This document shows positions 1 through 7,968 of a DNA stretch of 64,000 nucleotides, piece after piece. The notes beneath the pieces are model-generated. The model did no database searches. It saw only the letters and a list, made by a program, of their open reading frames with translations, and was not told the origin of the DNA. Positions within the stretch are counted from its first letter, which is position 1. Each line of letters starts with the position of its first letter. Made by a program: the position numbers and the translations under genes. This DNA is from Lachnospiraceae bacterium. Its GTDB lineage: Bacteria; Bacillota; Clostridia; Lachnospirales; Lachnospiraceae. Location of the stretch: positions 250,502 to 314,501 of the forward strand of contig JAAUZK010000010.1 of assembly GCA_014804655.1 (NCBI GenBank). Direction: 5' to 3'.

Positions 1-185
1 ATGAGGTGTGCAGGGCGATTCTCGATTATGCAAAGATAGAATTGGGTTTTACACAGGTACAGGCGCTTGTAATGGAGGGAAACGAGAAGTCGGCGGCACT
101 GTGCCGGAAACTGGGATTTCGGAAAGGGGAGCGGGTCGAAGAGGATGGAGAGCAGTATGACAGATATCTGGCGGAGCTGACCTAG
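1..185 (+). CDS. GNAT family N-acetyltransferase, C-terminal fragment
   Basis: The reading frame is open from the window edge to a TAG at 183-185, giving about 60 residues; the start lies outside the window. It contains the RimJ/RimL-type motif NEKSAALCRKLGFRKGE, the acetyl-CoA-binding helix followed by the 'LGF' strand that closes GNAT domains. The family transfers acetyl groups from acetyl-CoA to amines on proteins or small molecules. The substrate cannot be told from this fragment. About 200 bp separate it from the next gene. Confidence 0.75.
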   Translation, partial: EVCRAILDYAKIELGFTQVQALVMEGNEKSAALCRKLGFRKGERVEEDGEQYDRYLAELT

Positions 186-234
186 ACAACTCTGTAAGAA
201 AGAAAAGCGGCACATTCTTCCATGATGATGCAAT

Positions 235-262
235 TTTGATACAAATTTGATGGAGTTTTGAT
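235..262 (+). promoter_or_regulatory. Three TTTGAT direct repeats at 11-bp spacing
   Basis: TTTGAT occurs at 235, 246 and 257, exactly one helical turn apart, in the 208-bp gap upstream of the VIT/VWA gene. Further related words (TTGCAAA, GATGCA) follow to about 310. Direct repeats at 11 bp are typical of OmpR/PhoB-type response-regulator sites, so this is a candidate activator site. No response-regulator gene lies nearby and no confident -35/-10 pair was found downstream. Confidence 0.4.
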
Positions 263-393
263 GCAAAGATTATGCTTTTATGTTGCAAATCTGATGCAGG
301 ATTGATGCTTTCACACGGTAGCATAGACGTAGAGATTACACGTACCGTCAGATTCAGGATGATCAAAAGACGTGAGAAGGAAGGATGTGCAGT

Positions 394-2400
394 ATGAAAA
401 AACACAGAAAATTATTAAGCTTTTTGGCTGTACTGTTATTGCTTATGGGTTATGCGCCCACAGTACATGCGGAAGAGGAAACCGATGAGGACAGAACGCT
501 TTCACCTTATTTCTATGTAGAAAGTGAAGAGACAGGAGTGGACTGCCTGCCGCTGAAAAGCACGGATGTGAACACAACGATAGAGGGAATCATCGCGGAC
601 ACTTATGTAGTGCAGACATATGCCAACCAAGGGACGAAGCCGATTAACGCCAGATACATTTTCCCGGCATCGACTAAGGTCACGATACACGGTATGCAGA
701 TGCAGATCGGGAACCAGATTGTGAAGGCGGTCATTAAGGAAAAGGAAGAGGCGAAGCAGGAATTTGAAACGGCTAAGAGCGAAGGCAAAAGCGCCTCCAT
801 GCTGTCAGAGCAGAGAGCAAATGTGTTCACGATGGACGTTGCCAATATTATGCCCGGCGATGAGGTGCGGATCGAGCTGCACTATACGGAGCTGATTACG
901 CCCACAGACGGAACCTATCAGTTTGTCTATCCGACAGTGGTGGGTCCGCGGTATGTGGGTCCCGTGCTGGACGATACGGGAAATCGTGAGGAATGGACAG
1001 GCACAGCGTATCTGCCGGAGGGGACTGCGCCCGCCGATCAATACCATATTAATGTGACGGTTGCCTCCGGTGTGCCGATCTCGTCACTTTCGAGCAACTC
1101 GCATGATGTCAAGATTGACTGGGAAGATAATACGACAGCCCATGTCAGTCTGGCGGACCCGTCGAATTATGCCGGCAATCGGGATTTTATATTGGACTAT
1201 AGACTGACAGGAGAAGAGATCAACACGGGACTTATCACCAGTCAGGGAGAAAATGAGAATTATTTCATGTTAATGATACAGCCGCCGGAACGCTATGAAG
1301 TAGAGGAGATTCCGCCCAGAGAATATATTTTTGTACTGGATGTATCCGGTTCCATGTCGGGATTTCCACTGAATACGGCTAAGAAGCTGATTAATAATCT
1401 GGTATCCGGCCTGCGGGAGACCGATACCTTTAACCTGATCTTATTTTCCGGGGATTCTTTGCAGATGTCAGACAGTTCGGTTCCGGCCACGGAGGAAAAT
1501 GTTAATAAGGCGCTCCGTCTGATTAACGCGCAGAAGGGAGCGGGCGGCACCGAACTGGCTTCCGCACTCGAAGATGCGCTGCAGATTCCGTCGACAGAGG
1601 ACACGTCACGCAATATCGTCATCATAAGCGACGGATACATATACGGAGAGTCAGAAGTATTTGATATGATCAATGACAATATGGATAAGGCGGATTTCTT
1701 TTCCTTCGGTATCGGCTCCGCTGTAAACCGCTATCTGATCGAAGGGATCGCGTCGATCGGACAGGGAGAGCCTTTTATCGTGACTGATGAAAAAGAGGCA
1801 TCCGAGGTGGCGGAAAAGTTCCGCACATACATACAGTCCCCGGTACTGACGGATATCAGAGTAGTTTTTGAAGGAATGGATACTTATGATTTCGAACCCA
1901 CCGTGCTGCCGACGCTGTATGCGCAGAAGCCCATTGTACTACTGGGCAAATGGAGAGGCGAAGCGACTGGAACGATTCGGATCAGCGGCATGACCGGTGA
2001 GGGACAATACTCACAGAGCATAGATGTGTCGGAGGCAAAAAACGGTCAGAACGATGCGGTAGGATATCTGTGGGCGCGCAAGAGAGTGGAGCGGCTGACT
2101 GATTACGGCAGAAGCGAAGACGATCCGAAGGTACGGGCAGAAGTGACACAGATCGGATTAGACCACCATATGATTACGCCTTATACATCCTTTATCGCGG
2201 TGTTAGATACCGTTCGGAATCCTGAGGGTGACAGCACGGATGTGGATCAGCCGCTTCCGCTGCCGTTGGAGGTGTCTAATCTGGCAATCGGTTATCGGAT
2301 CGGATCGGAACCGGGCGATATCATGTTTATCGGAATGTTGATGGTGTTGCTGCTATTATCGGCGCTGGTGAAGAGGCGGCTGCAAATTCGCAGACCGTGA
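394..2400 (+). CDS. VIT and von Willebrand A domain surface protein with exosortase-type C-terminus
   Basis: A 668-residue exported protein. An ATG at 385 abuts the AAGGAAGG ribosome site, so the in-frame ATG at 394, with about 9 nt spacing, is preferred. Residues 1-26 are a signal peptide (hydrophobic LLSFLAVLLLLMGY, cut near VHA-EEE). A VIT domain covers about 50-170 and a VWA domain about 308-480, with the MIDAS motif DVSGSMS near residue 316. The C-terminus reads GSEPGD, a hydrophobic helix (about 644-658), then KRRLQIRRP: motif, membrane span and basic tail as in PEP-CTERM/MSEP-CTERM sorting signals. The exosortase-like gene follows 84 nt downstream, supporting a substrate-processing pair. 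VIT/VWA proteins usually bind ligands through a metal site; the ligand here is unknown. The last codons lie in a dispersed repeat. Confidence 0.85.
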   Translation: MKKHRKLLSFLAVLLLLMGYAPTVHAEEETDEDRTLSPYFYVESEETGVDCLPLKSTDVNTTIEGIIADTYVVQTYANQGTKPINARYIFPASTKVTIHGMQMQIGNQIVKAVIKEKEEAKQEFETAKSEGKSASMLSEQRANVFTMDVANIMPGDEVRIELHYTELITPTDGTYQFVYPTVVGPRYVGPVLDDTGNREEWTGTAYLPEGTAPADQYHINVTVASGVPISSLSSNSHDVKIDWEDNTTAHVSLADPSNYAGNRDFILDYRLTGEEINTGLITSQGENENYFMLMIQPPERYEVEEIPPREYIFVLDVSGSMSGFPLNTAKKLINNLVSGLRETDTFNLILFSGDSLQMSDSSVPATEENVNKALRLINAQKGAGGTELASALEDALQIPSTEDTSRNIVIISDGYIYGESEVFDMINDNMDKADFFSFGIGSAVNRYLIEGIASIGQGEPFIVTDEKEASEVAEKFRTYIQSPVLTDIRVVFEGMDTYDFEPTVLPTLYAQKPIVLLGKWRGEATGTIRISGMTGEGQYSQSIDVSEAKNGQNDAVGYLWARKRVERLTDYGRSEDDPKVRAEVTQIGLDHHMITPYTSFIAVLDTVRNPEGDSTDVDQPLPLPLEVSNLAIGYRIGSEPGDIMFIGMLMVLLLLSALVKRRLQIRRP

Positions 2401-2423
2401 GAAAGGCATGGGTATTAGCGTGA
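2376..2423 (+). repeat. Dispersed 48-bp repeat, copy A (overlaps 3' end of the VIT/VWA gene)
   Basis: This 48-bp stretch matches 55721-55768 at 44 of 48 positions. It encodes the last eight residues of the VIT/VWA protein and runs past its TGA. The shared core includes GAGAAAGGCATGGGTATTAG. In copy B the same element lies between genes and its left part pairs with upstream sequence as a hairpin. Confidence 0.8.
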
Positions 2424-2484
2424 TGACACGTACTCGAAACAGGTTTATGCGTAAAGAAAATGTGTATGCAGATAGGAAATGAAA

Positions 2485-3321
2485 ATGAGAAAAAATATAA
2501 TGTACGACAGAATATATCATAATCGGATATTTCTTATGGCAGCAGCCGTCATTGTTCTCGTGATGTATTATTTCTGCAGGACAAGCGACAGTGACGCCCT
2601 TACTTGGATACTGGCACCCACCGCATGGTGGGTCAGTATCCTTGGCGGTATTCCTTTTGAATACCTTCCACATCAGGGATATGTCAATCATCTATGGCAG
2701 TTTGTGATCGCACCTTCCTGCGCAGGGTGCCGCTTCATGCTGATCACGTTTCTGATGCTGTTTTTTTCATTCGGAAAAAATGAATCTGCACGCGGTTTAG
2801 GAAAACAGTGGGCATGGTTGGGATTTAGTCTGGTGTTTGCTTATGTATCCACGATTTTTGTCAACGGCATACGGATTGTTGCGTCCATCTACCTGCCCGT
2901 TGTCTTGGAAAGAAAACAGCTCATGGTCGGGTGGCTGACACCCGACAGACTGCATACGCTGATCGGAACTGTAACATATTTTATATCATTGTGCGTGATT
3001 TATCTGCTTGTATTGTCGATTCACCAACGCAGTTTCGGGCGGATTCAGCGGGAGGGTGGGAAAGCTGTCGAAGCGCTCTCCGGGGAAGTATCTGCACGCA
3101 CGATACAGCACAGGAATCTGACTATACCAGTATTTTGGTATCTTATGGTTGTGCTGGCGCTGCCTTTTGTGAAACGGGTGTATCATCATGATCTGGCGGG
3201 ATTCGGGACATACGCGGCGGTGATTGGCGGGGTGTGCGGGAGTGTGTGTGCGATAATGGCGGTCGGAGGGTGGATTACAAGACGGTTATGGGGTGCTGAT
3301 ATCCCGGCCCATACAAAGTGA
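2485..3321 (+). CDS. Exosortase/archaeosortase family protein, XrtK-like
   Basis: A 278-residue polytopic membrane protein with about seven or eight hydrophobic segments. Exosortases are membrane cysteine proteases or transpeptidases that cut C-terminal sorting signals. The three family signatures are present: APSCAGCRF (catalytic Cys, about residue 79), FVNGIRIVAS (conserved Arg, about 132) and RLHTLIG (the His found in exosortases where archaeosortases have Arg). The block LAPTAWWVSILGG and the FLMLFF after the Cys motif recall exosortase K, which occurs in Clostridia; that subfamily call is from memory. AGGA sits 7 nt before the ATG at 2485; 2479 and 2500 are alternatives. The protein carries an extra two-helix C-terminal extension. 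The upstream VIT/VWA protein is the obvious substrate. Its 3' end overlaps the convergent GNAT gene by 36 bp. Confidence 0.8.
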   Translation: MRKNIMYDRIYHNRIFLMAAAVIVLVMYYFCRTSDSDALTWILAPTAWWVSILGGIPFEYLPHQGYVNHLWQFVIAPSCAGCRFMLITFLMLFFSFGKNESARGLGKQWAWLGFSLVFAYVSTIFVNGIRIVASIYLPVVLERKQLMVGWLTPDRLHTLIGTVTYFISLCVIYLLVLSIHQRSFGRIQREGGKAVEALSGEVSARTIQHRNLTIPVFWYLMVVLALPFVKRVYHHDLAGFGTYAAVIGGVCGSVCAIMAVGGWITRRLWGADIPAHTK

Positions 3322-3762
3322 TTCCGGCATATCCTTGTAGTCACCGTAGTTACTGATCTGTTCGAAGTCGTAACGTCGATACAGGCGGACGGAGGCGGCC
3401 AGAAACGCACCGGTCTCTAACAGCATACGTTTATAACCCGATTCCTGTGAGTGTTCGATTAAGTGTGCCAGCAGCCGACCGCCGATATTCTGTCCGCGAT
3501 AGGGTTCCTGCACGAAAACCCGCTTGACTTCAATTTCGGTATCCGAATACTTCCGCAGCGCCGCACAGCCCGCGGCATGCTGTCCATCGTAAGCAATGAT
3601 CACATAGTCCATAGTGTCTAAGTGATTGTATTTCTTATATTTCTCCCGTTTATCCTCTCCACCGATCGCCAGATTGAGAAACTGATCCAGTTCACTGCAT
3701 AGCTGAAGAAAATCAGGATGACTGTATGGTACTTGCCGTAAAGTGATTGAAAATGAGTGCAT
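3286..3762 (-). CDS. GNAT family N-acetyltransferase
   Basis: A 158-residue single-domain acetyltransferase. It has the acceptor-side strand AAGCAALRKY, the central strand EVKRVFVQ, and the acetyl-CoA pyrophosphate loop YRGQNIGGRLL (Q/RxxGxG/A motif), then helix and closing strand GYKRMLLETG. The architecture matches small-molecule GNATs, and no substrate can be assigned. It is transcribed convergently with the exosortase gene, with a 36-bp coding overlap, and divergently from the LysR gene, so the LysR protein may control it. Confidence 0.85.
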   Translation of the reverse strand: MHSFSITLRQVPYSHPDFLQLCSELDQFLNLAIGGEDKREKYKKYNHLDTMDYVIIAYDGQHAAGCAALRKYSDTEIEVKRVFVQEPYRGQNIGGRLLAHLIEHSQESGYKRMLLETGAFLAASVRLYRRYDFEQISNYGDYKDMPESLCMGRDISTP

Positions 3763-3816
3763 GGTTTCCTCCTTAGTGATTTACCGATTGTCTTTTATTT
3801 GCTTTTGCTTGAATCA

Positions 3817-3837
3817 AGTATATCTGCATGATATACT
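3817..3837. promoter_or_regulatory. Palindromic LysR-type operator between divergent genes
   Basis: A perfect inverted repeat AGTATATC-tgcat-GATATACT in the 157-bp gap between the GNAT gene (minus) and the LysR gene (plus). Its core fits the T-N11-A LysR box. It is the natural site for autoregulation and divergent control by the adjacent LysR protein. Confidence 0.6.
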
Positions 3838-3919
3838 ATCTGTAAATGTGATTAATCAGATATCACTAATTCAATTTTTAAATAATAATACTTGCAGATA
3901 TTACGAAGGGAGCCCGCAT

Positions 3920-4735
3920 ATGGACACGCAATCATTACAGACTTTCATCGCACTAGCAGAGTACCGGAACTTTACCAAGACCGCTGACGCGCTGTTCATA
4001 GCACAGTCCACGGTGACGAACCGGATCGCAGAGCTGGAACGGGAGATTGGGAAACAGCTTTTTGACAGAAATAAGAGGAAAGTGACTCTGAGCAAGGAAG
4101 GAGAAGCTTTTCTTTTCTATGCGAAAAGAATTTTGGAGCTACAGACTGCGGGGATTCAGGAAGTTAATTCCCTTAAGAAATATCAGGATACCTATCGGAT
4201 CGGGACGACGAATACGATCTATGAGTGTTATCTCTTTCCGATGATCAGAGAATATATGGAGACACACCCCGAGCACGCTGTAAAGATCACCATCGGGCAT
4301 TCCAATGATCTGCTGCAGGCGATACAGGATAATCTGCTGGATGTGGCGTACTCTTATCTGCCGTTCTATCATGCGGGGTTTCGGTGTGATGTGTTTGCAA
4401 CGGATGAGCTGGTACTCGTCACGGGATACGGGAATACGACATACCAAGACGGCATTACGAAGGAAGAGCTGCTTCATTCTAATTATCTGTACTGTAACTT
4501 TGCCCTGCAGGAGGTGGGAGTCTTTATCAGAGAGCTTTTTCCGCCGCATTACCAGTTCGGATTTGAGATTGACAACAGTACGAAGCTGATCCCGTATCTG
4601 ATTACGTTTGAGGGAATCAGTTTCGTGCCGGAAAGTCTGGCGGCGCCGTATATCGAGCAGGAGAAGCTGCGGCGGATTGAGCTGCTGGATTTCGAGGCGC
4701 CTAGGATTAATAGTTATAAGATTGTGAGAAAGTAG
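3920..4735 (+). CDS. LysR family transcriptional regulator
   Basis: A 271-residue regulator. The N-terminal winged helix-turn-helix is clear (LQTFIALAEYRNFTKTADAL, then AQSTVTNRIAELEREIGKQLF, then RKVTLSKEGE), followed by the linker helix and a periplasmic-binding-like effector domain (about 90-265). The ATG at 3920 has GAAGGGAG 7 nt upstream and begins MDTQSLQTF, the standard LysR start; upstream in-frame codons lack a ribosome site. The protein is somewhat shorter than the usual 290-300 residues, ending soon after the last effector-domain strand. The effector is unknown; the divergent GNAT gene is the likely target. Confidence 0.9.
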   Translation: MDTQSLQTFIALAEYRNFTKTADALFIAQSTVTNRIAELEREIGKQLFDRNKRKVTLSKEGEAFLFYAKRILELQTAGIQEVNSLKKYQDTYRIGTTNTIYECYLFPMIREYMETHPEHAVKITIGHSNDLLQAIQDNLLDVAYSYLPFYHAGFRCDVFATDELVLVTGYGNTTYQDGITKEELLHSNYLYCNFALQEVGVFIRELFPPHYQFGFEIDNSTKLIPYLITFEGISFVPESLAAPYIEQEKLRRIELLDFEAPRINSYKIVRK

Positions 4736-4801
4736 TCGCTTTAGGAATTTATAAGAAAAGAGATTTTATGGTTATATTGCGATAAGATTAAGCAGGGATG
4801 T

Positions 4802-4831
4802 TTGATCTTCAAATACAATATGGCGTATGAT
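4802..4831 (+). promoter_or_regulatory. Promoter for the DUF1430/ABC operon
   Basis: TTGATC, an 18-bp spacer, then TATGAT. Transcription would begin near 4838, about 29 nt before the ATG at 4867. This also rules out the in-frame TTG at 4843 as a good start. Confidence 0.55.
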
Positions 4832-4866
4832 ATGTAGGAATTTTGAGACTAAATGAGGAGAAAAAA

Positions 4867-6798
4867 ATGGAATCTGTCAGATATATATTCAGCGGTTTGC
4901 TGATTGCGGCGGCATTGCTGATCGGGTGTGATCTTTTTCAGATTTTCTTATACGATTTTGAAGATTTCTGGCAGACATCTTTCTATGTGCAGGACGGGAT
5001 CGGCGTGGAACAGATGAAAGAGCAGATCTTTGATTCCGCAGAAAAGTATGAATTAGAAGTAATCTACATAGATAAATACATTGAGGGAGACTATTACACA
5101 CGAATTGACGTATACTGCACTCCCGCTGCCGAAGAAGTGTTTGCGCGAGAGTATCAATTGTCGGAGGGGCATTACGACAGTCTTTTCTCCGGTGAGTCGG
5201 ATGTAGTGTTTCACACCGTGGAGGAATTGTCCGGAGAACGGATGCAAAAAGAACCAGAACAATATTATATTTTGGGGTGCACTGAAAACGCCACTGCATA
5301 TAAAGCAGAACTGGTTGATACCTACGGCGGCAGTCTGCCGCGTCCCAAAGAAAGAGATAGTATGCAGGAGGCGTTGAAGCGCTTGATCTGGATCTGGCTT
5401 GTGGTAGGGATTTTGATCTGGATGCAGACTTATTATAAAACCATACAGATCAGAAAAGAGATTGTGGTGCGGTTATCGCTGGGTGAATCCATAGAAAGAA
5501 TCGTCTTGCTTCATGCTCTTATAGATATATTGTGGTACTGCCTCTGTTTTTTTGCAACATCATTGATTTTGTATCGGATATATCATTGCCTGTTTCTATG
5601 GAATTATGAGATTATTGCGTTGGCTGTTATTATTTTGGGAGATACTGTAATTTATGCCTCGCTGCTTCGTTGTGATCTTAAGCTGGGATTTTCGGGCGTG
5701 AGGATGTCACGGAAACTTCTGAATGTAAGTTATATGTTGAAAACATTATTAACCCTTGCGTTGTCTGTTTCCGCGGCAACAACGATTGCTCTAAGCACCA
5801 AATATATAGATTTGGAAAAGCAAAGGGAGTTTTATGAGGCGCGTAAAGCATACTCTTATTTATATTTGATAAATAGTTCAGGGTACATGGAGACATGGTT
5901 TTACAGGAACTATTTTACGATGTTTGATATGCAGTTTATCTGCGGAAACGGATCTTACGACTGGAAAGATCAGGATAAACTTGCGATCTGTGTAAATGCA
6001 AACATGAAAGACTATTTGTGTGAGAGCCTGCCATCCGTAGCAGATAGAATCAGCAAATGTAAGGCATGTGTGCTGATTCCGGAACGAGAAGAAGTGTCTG
6101 ATGATGCAATGGAGATTTTGCTGGATGCGTCTGCTTCTTTTGCAAATTTAGAGGAGAACGATGTTGCAGTAATTTATTACAGTGATCATCCCCGTATCAT
6201 TAATTATGATGTATACAGGGGATATGTCAGATCATACTGTCCTGTTATTATCTATAATAACTGTATAGAAGATGCAAGACCGATTGAAGAAGGACGTATT
6301 TTGTTTGAACTTAATTTCGGCAAGGTTATGATGAAGCCGGATATGGAGGAACTTGACCGTTTCTGCGAGGAGCATGAGTGCCAATATTTGCAGGAAAATG
6401 TATGGCTTACTTTCGAGCATGAATTACAAAATGTAAAAAGAGGAGTGATTATGAATATAGTCCTGCTGCTGTTTCAGTGTGCAGTGGAGTTGTGTTTGAG
6501 TGCGGCTATCATTAGGCTTGAGTTTGAGACAAACCGTCTGGAGATCATAATGAAGAAAATACTGGGCTATTCTGTCATAGAACGGATCGGAAGGCAGTTT
6601 ATCATGACAATAACGTCGAGTGTGGCAGGCGTTGCCGGAGCATGGATATGTTATAAAATACTTGGACTCGAGCATGCCGGTCTTATGTGTGCTGTTGTAT
6701 TGATTTTAATGCTCATCGAAACGGCAGTCATGTTCGGAAGATTTCTTTATGTAGAGAAAGAGAGTATCCAGAAAACATTGAAAGGCGGGTTTTTATGA
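4867..6798 (+). CDS. DUF1430-type bacteriocin-associated integral membrane protein (ABC permease)
   Basis: A 643-residue membrane protein that starts at an ATG preceded by GAGGAG with 6-8 nt spacing. One N-terminal helix (about 8-28) is followed by an extracytoplasmic domain, four central helices (about 170-315), a second large outside domain, and three C-terminal helices (about 535-630). This FtsX/MacB-like layout with about seven helices is that of the lactococcin-972-associated 'bacteriocin-associated integral membrane protein' family. Its stop overlaps the ATG of the ABC ATPase in an ATGA junction, so the two form one transporter. Probable roles are export of, or protection against, an antimicrobial peptide. 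Its codon use is more AT-rich than the housekeeping genes, suggesting acquisition by transfer. Confidence 0.75.
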   Translation: MESVRYIFSGLLIAAALLIGCDLFQIFLYDFEDFWQTSFYVQDGIGVEQMKEQIFDSAEKYELEVIYIDKYIEGDYYTRIDVYCTPAAEEVFAREYQLSEGHYDSLFSGESDVVFHTVEELSGERMQKEPEQYYILGCTENATAYKAELVDTYGGSLPRPKERDSMQEALKRLIWIWLVVGILIWMQTYYKTIQIRKEIVVRLSLGESIERIVLLHALIDILWYCLCFFATSLILYRIYHCLFLWNYEIIALAVIILGDTVIYASLLRCDLKLGFSGVRMSRKLLNVSYMLKTLLTLALSVSAATTIALSTKYIDLEKQREFYEARKAYSYLYLINSSGYMETWFYRNYFTMFDMQFICGNGSYDWKDQDKLAICVNANMKDYLCESLPSVADRISKCKACVLIPEREEVSDDAMEILLDASASFANLEENDVAVIYYSDHPRIINYDVYRGYVRSYCPVIIYNNCIEDARPIEEGRILFELNFGKVMMKPDMEELDRFCEEHECQYLQENVWLTFEHELQNVKRGVIMNIVLLLFQCAVELCLSAAIIRLEFETNRLEIIMKKILGYSVIERIGRQFIMTITSSVAGVAGAWICYKILGLEHAGLMCAVVLILMLIETAVMFGRFLYVEKESIQKTLKGGFL

Positions 6799-7409
6799 TG
6801 ATAGAGATCAGGCATTTGTATAAGAGATTTGACGAGAAACAACTGTTTTCGGATTTGAATTTGGTTATTGAGGACGGTGAGTTTGTAGTATTCTGGGGAG
6901 AAAGTGGATGCGGGAAGACGACACTTCTCAATATGATCGGTTCATTGGAGAAGATTGATCAGGGGGAAATTCTGGTTAATCATAAGGATATTTTTCTGAG
7001 GAAAAACCAGAGAGAGTATTTAAGAAATGAGGTAGGATTTCTTTTCCAGAATTTTGCATTGATCGAGGCAAAAACGGTACGGGAGAACCTGAATATGGTA
7101 AAGAAACAGACTCGATCCGAGTATACAGTGGAGCAGGCGCTGGAAGGTGTAGGTCTGTCAGATGTGGTAGATAAACAGGTGTTTAAGTTGTCGGGAGGAG
7201 AGCAGCAACGGGTAGCACTTGCAAGACTTATGATTAAGAAATGTTCTATTATATTGGCGGATGAACCTACAGGATCGCTGGACCCGGGCAATGCGGATAA
7301 GGTAATGGAGCTGTTGCAGGCATTTCATAAGATGGGAAGAACGGTCATTCTGGTAACACATGTTGAGAAGTATAAGCGGTTGGGGTTTCGCACAATAGAA
7401 ATAGCATAA
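6795..7409 (+). CDS. ABC transporter ATP-binding protein, bacteriocin-export type
   Basis: A 204-residue nucleotide-binding subunit. Walker A is GESGCGKTTLLNMIG, the Q-loop is FLFQNFAL, the signature is KLSGGEQQRVALARL, Walker B is IILADEPTGSLD, and the H-loop is VILVTHVEK. It belongs to the LolD/MacB-like group and resembles the putative lactococcin-972-type export ATPases. The start at 6795 overlaps the permease stop (ATGA), giving translational coupling. The compact size and lack of extra domains fit a partner for an FtsX-like mechanotransmission permease. Confidence 0.9.
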   Translation: MMIEIRHLYKRFDEKQLFSDLNLVIEDGEFVVFWGESGCGKTTLLNMIGSLEKIDQGEILVNHKDIFLRKNQREYLRNEVGFLFQNFALIEAKTVRENLNMVKKQTRSEYTVEQALEGVGLSDVVDKQVFKLSGGEQQRVALARLMIKKCSIILADEPTGSLDPGNADKVMELLQAFHKMGRTVILVTHVEKYKRLGFRTIEIA

Positions 7410-7470
7410 AAGTTGTGCTATAGTATATTTATCACATTGTATCGGACAGCAGGAAACAAGGAGCATATTT

Positions 7471-7968
7471 ATGTGGAACAGCAAAACGAAACGGGTTTTG
7501 ATCATCCTCGGGGTTATGGCTTGTATGTATGTTTTTATATGGGGGATGAATGCGGATTTGCGGTATACTCCTTTTTGTAAGAAACTTGGTGGCGTCACAG
7601 GCGCATCAGCTACAACTCTCTGGAAAGAACCATATACATACAGCGTATGTAAGCCGGCCTTTTTGTCTTTTACAGGTAATCTGGGTATTTCTGAAACAAG
7701 CAGTAACAGCCATGAAACAACGGCAGATATCATAATATGGCCGCAAGGAATCAGCAATTATGAAGTTAGGCTGGATATTTTTGTGCCGGTGCAGGTTGAT
7801 GAGTATTCATCACATCATGTCGCTAAGAGTATGATGCTTGATCAGAACATGAAGCTTTTGGAGAATACACCGGAGAATGTTGAATTGTATGAGCAGAATC
7901 TGGATAAAATCGAGAATTTATACCATAAAGCATATGAGATGTGGGGGATTTTGGGATCAGAGCAATGA
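7471..7968 (+). CDS. Hypothetical membrane-anchored exported protein
   Basis: 165 residues, starting at an ATG with AAGGAG 8 nt upstream. A positively charged N-terminus (MWNSKTKR) and one hydrophobic segment (about 9-25) form a signal anchor; the rest is predicted outside the cell, with an acidic helical C-terminus. I do not recognise a family. It lies 61 nt downstream of the ABC ATPase on the same strand, so it is probably the third gene of that operon and may be an accessory, immunity or adaptor protein. It is too large and lacks the sequence features of a lactococcin-972-type bacteriocin. Confidence 0.6.
   Translation: MWNSKTKRVLIILGVMACMYVFIWGMNADLRYTPFCKKLGGVTGASATTLWKEPYTYSVCKPAFLSFTGNLGISETSSNSHETTADIIIWPQGISNYEVRLDIFVPVQVDEYSSHHVAKSMMLDQNMKLLENTPENVELYEQNLDKIENLYHKAYEMWGILGSEQ

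Noticed and set aside
3743..3919. Longer LysR start
   Set aside because: The extra 59 residues have no ribosome site, cross the palindromic operator and precede the canonical MDTQSLQTF start.
7471..7968. Bacteriocin structural gene
   Set aside because: At 165 residues with a retained signal anchor and acidic C-terminus it does not resemble lactococcin 972 or class II peptides.
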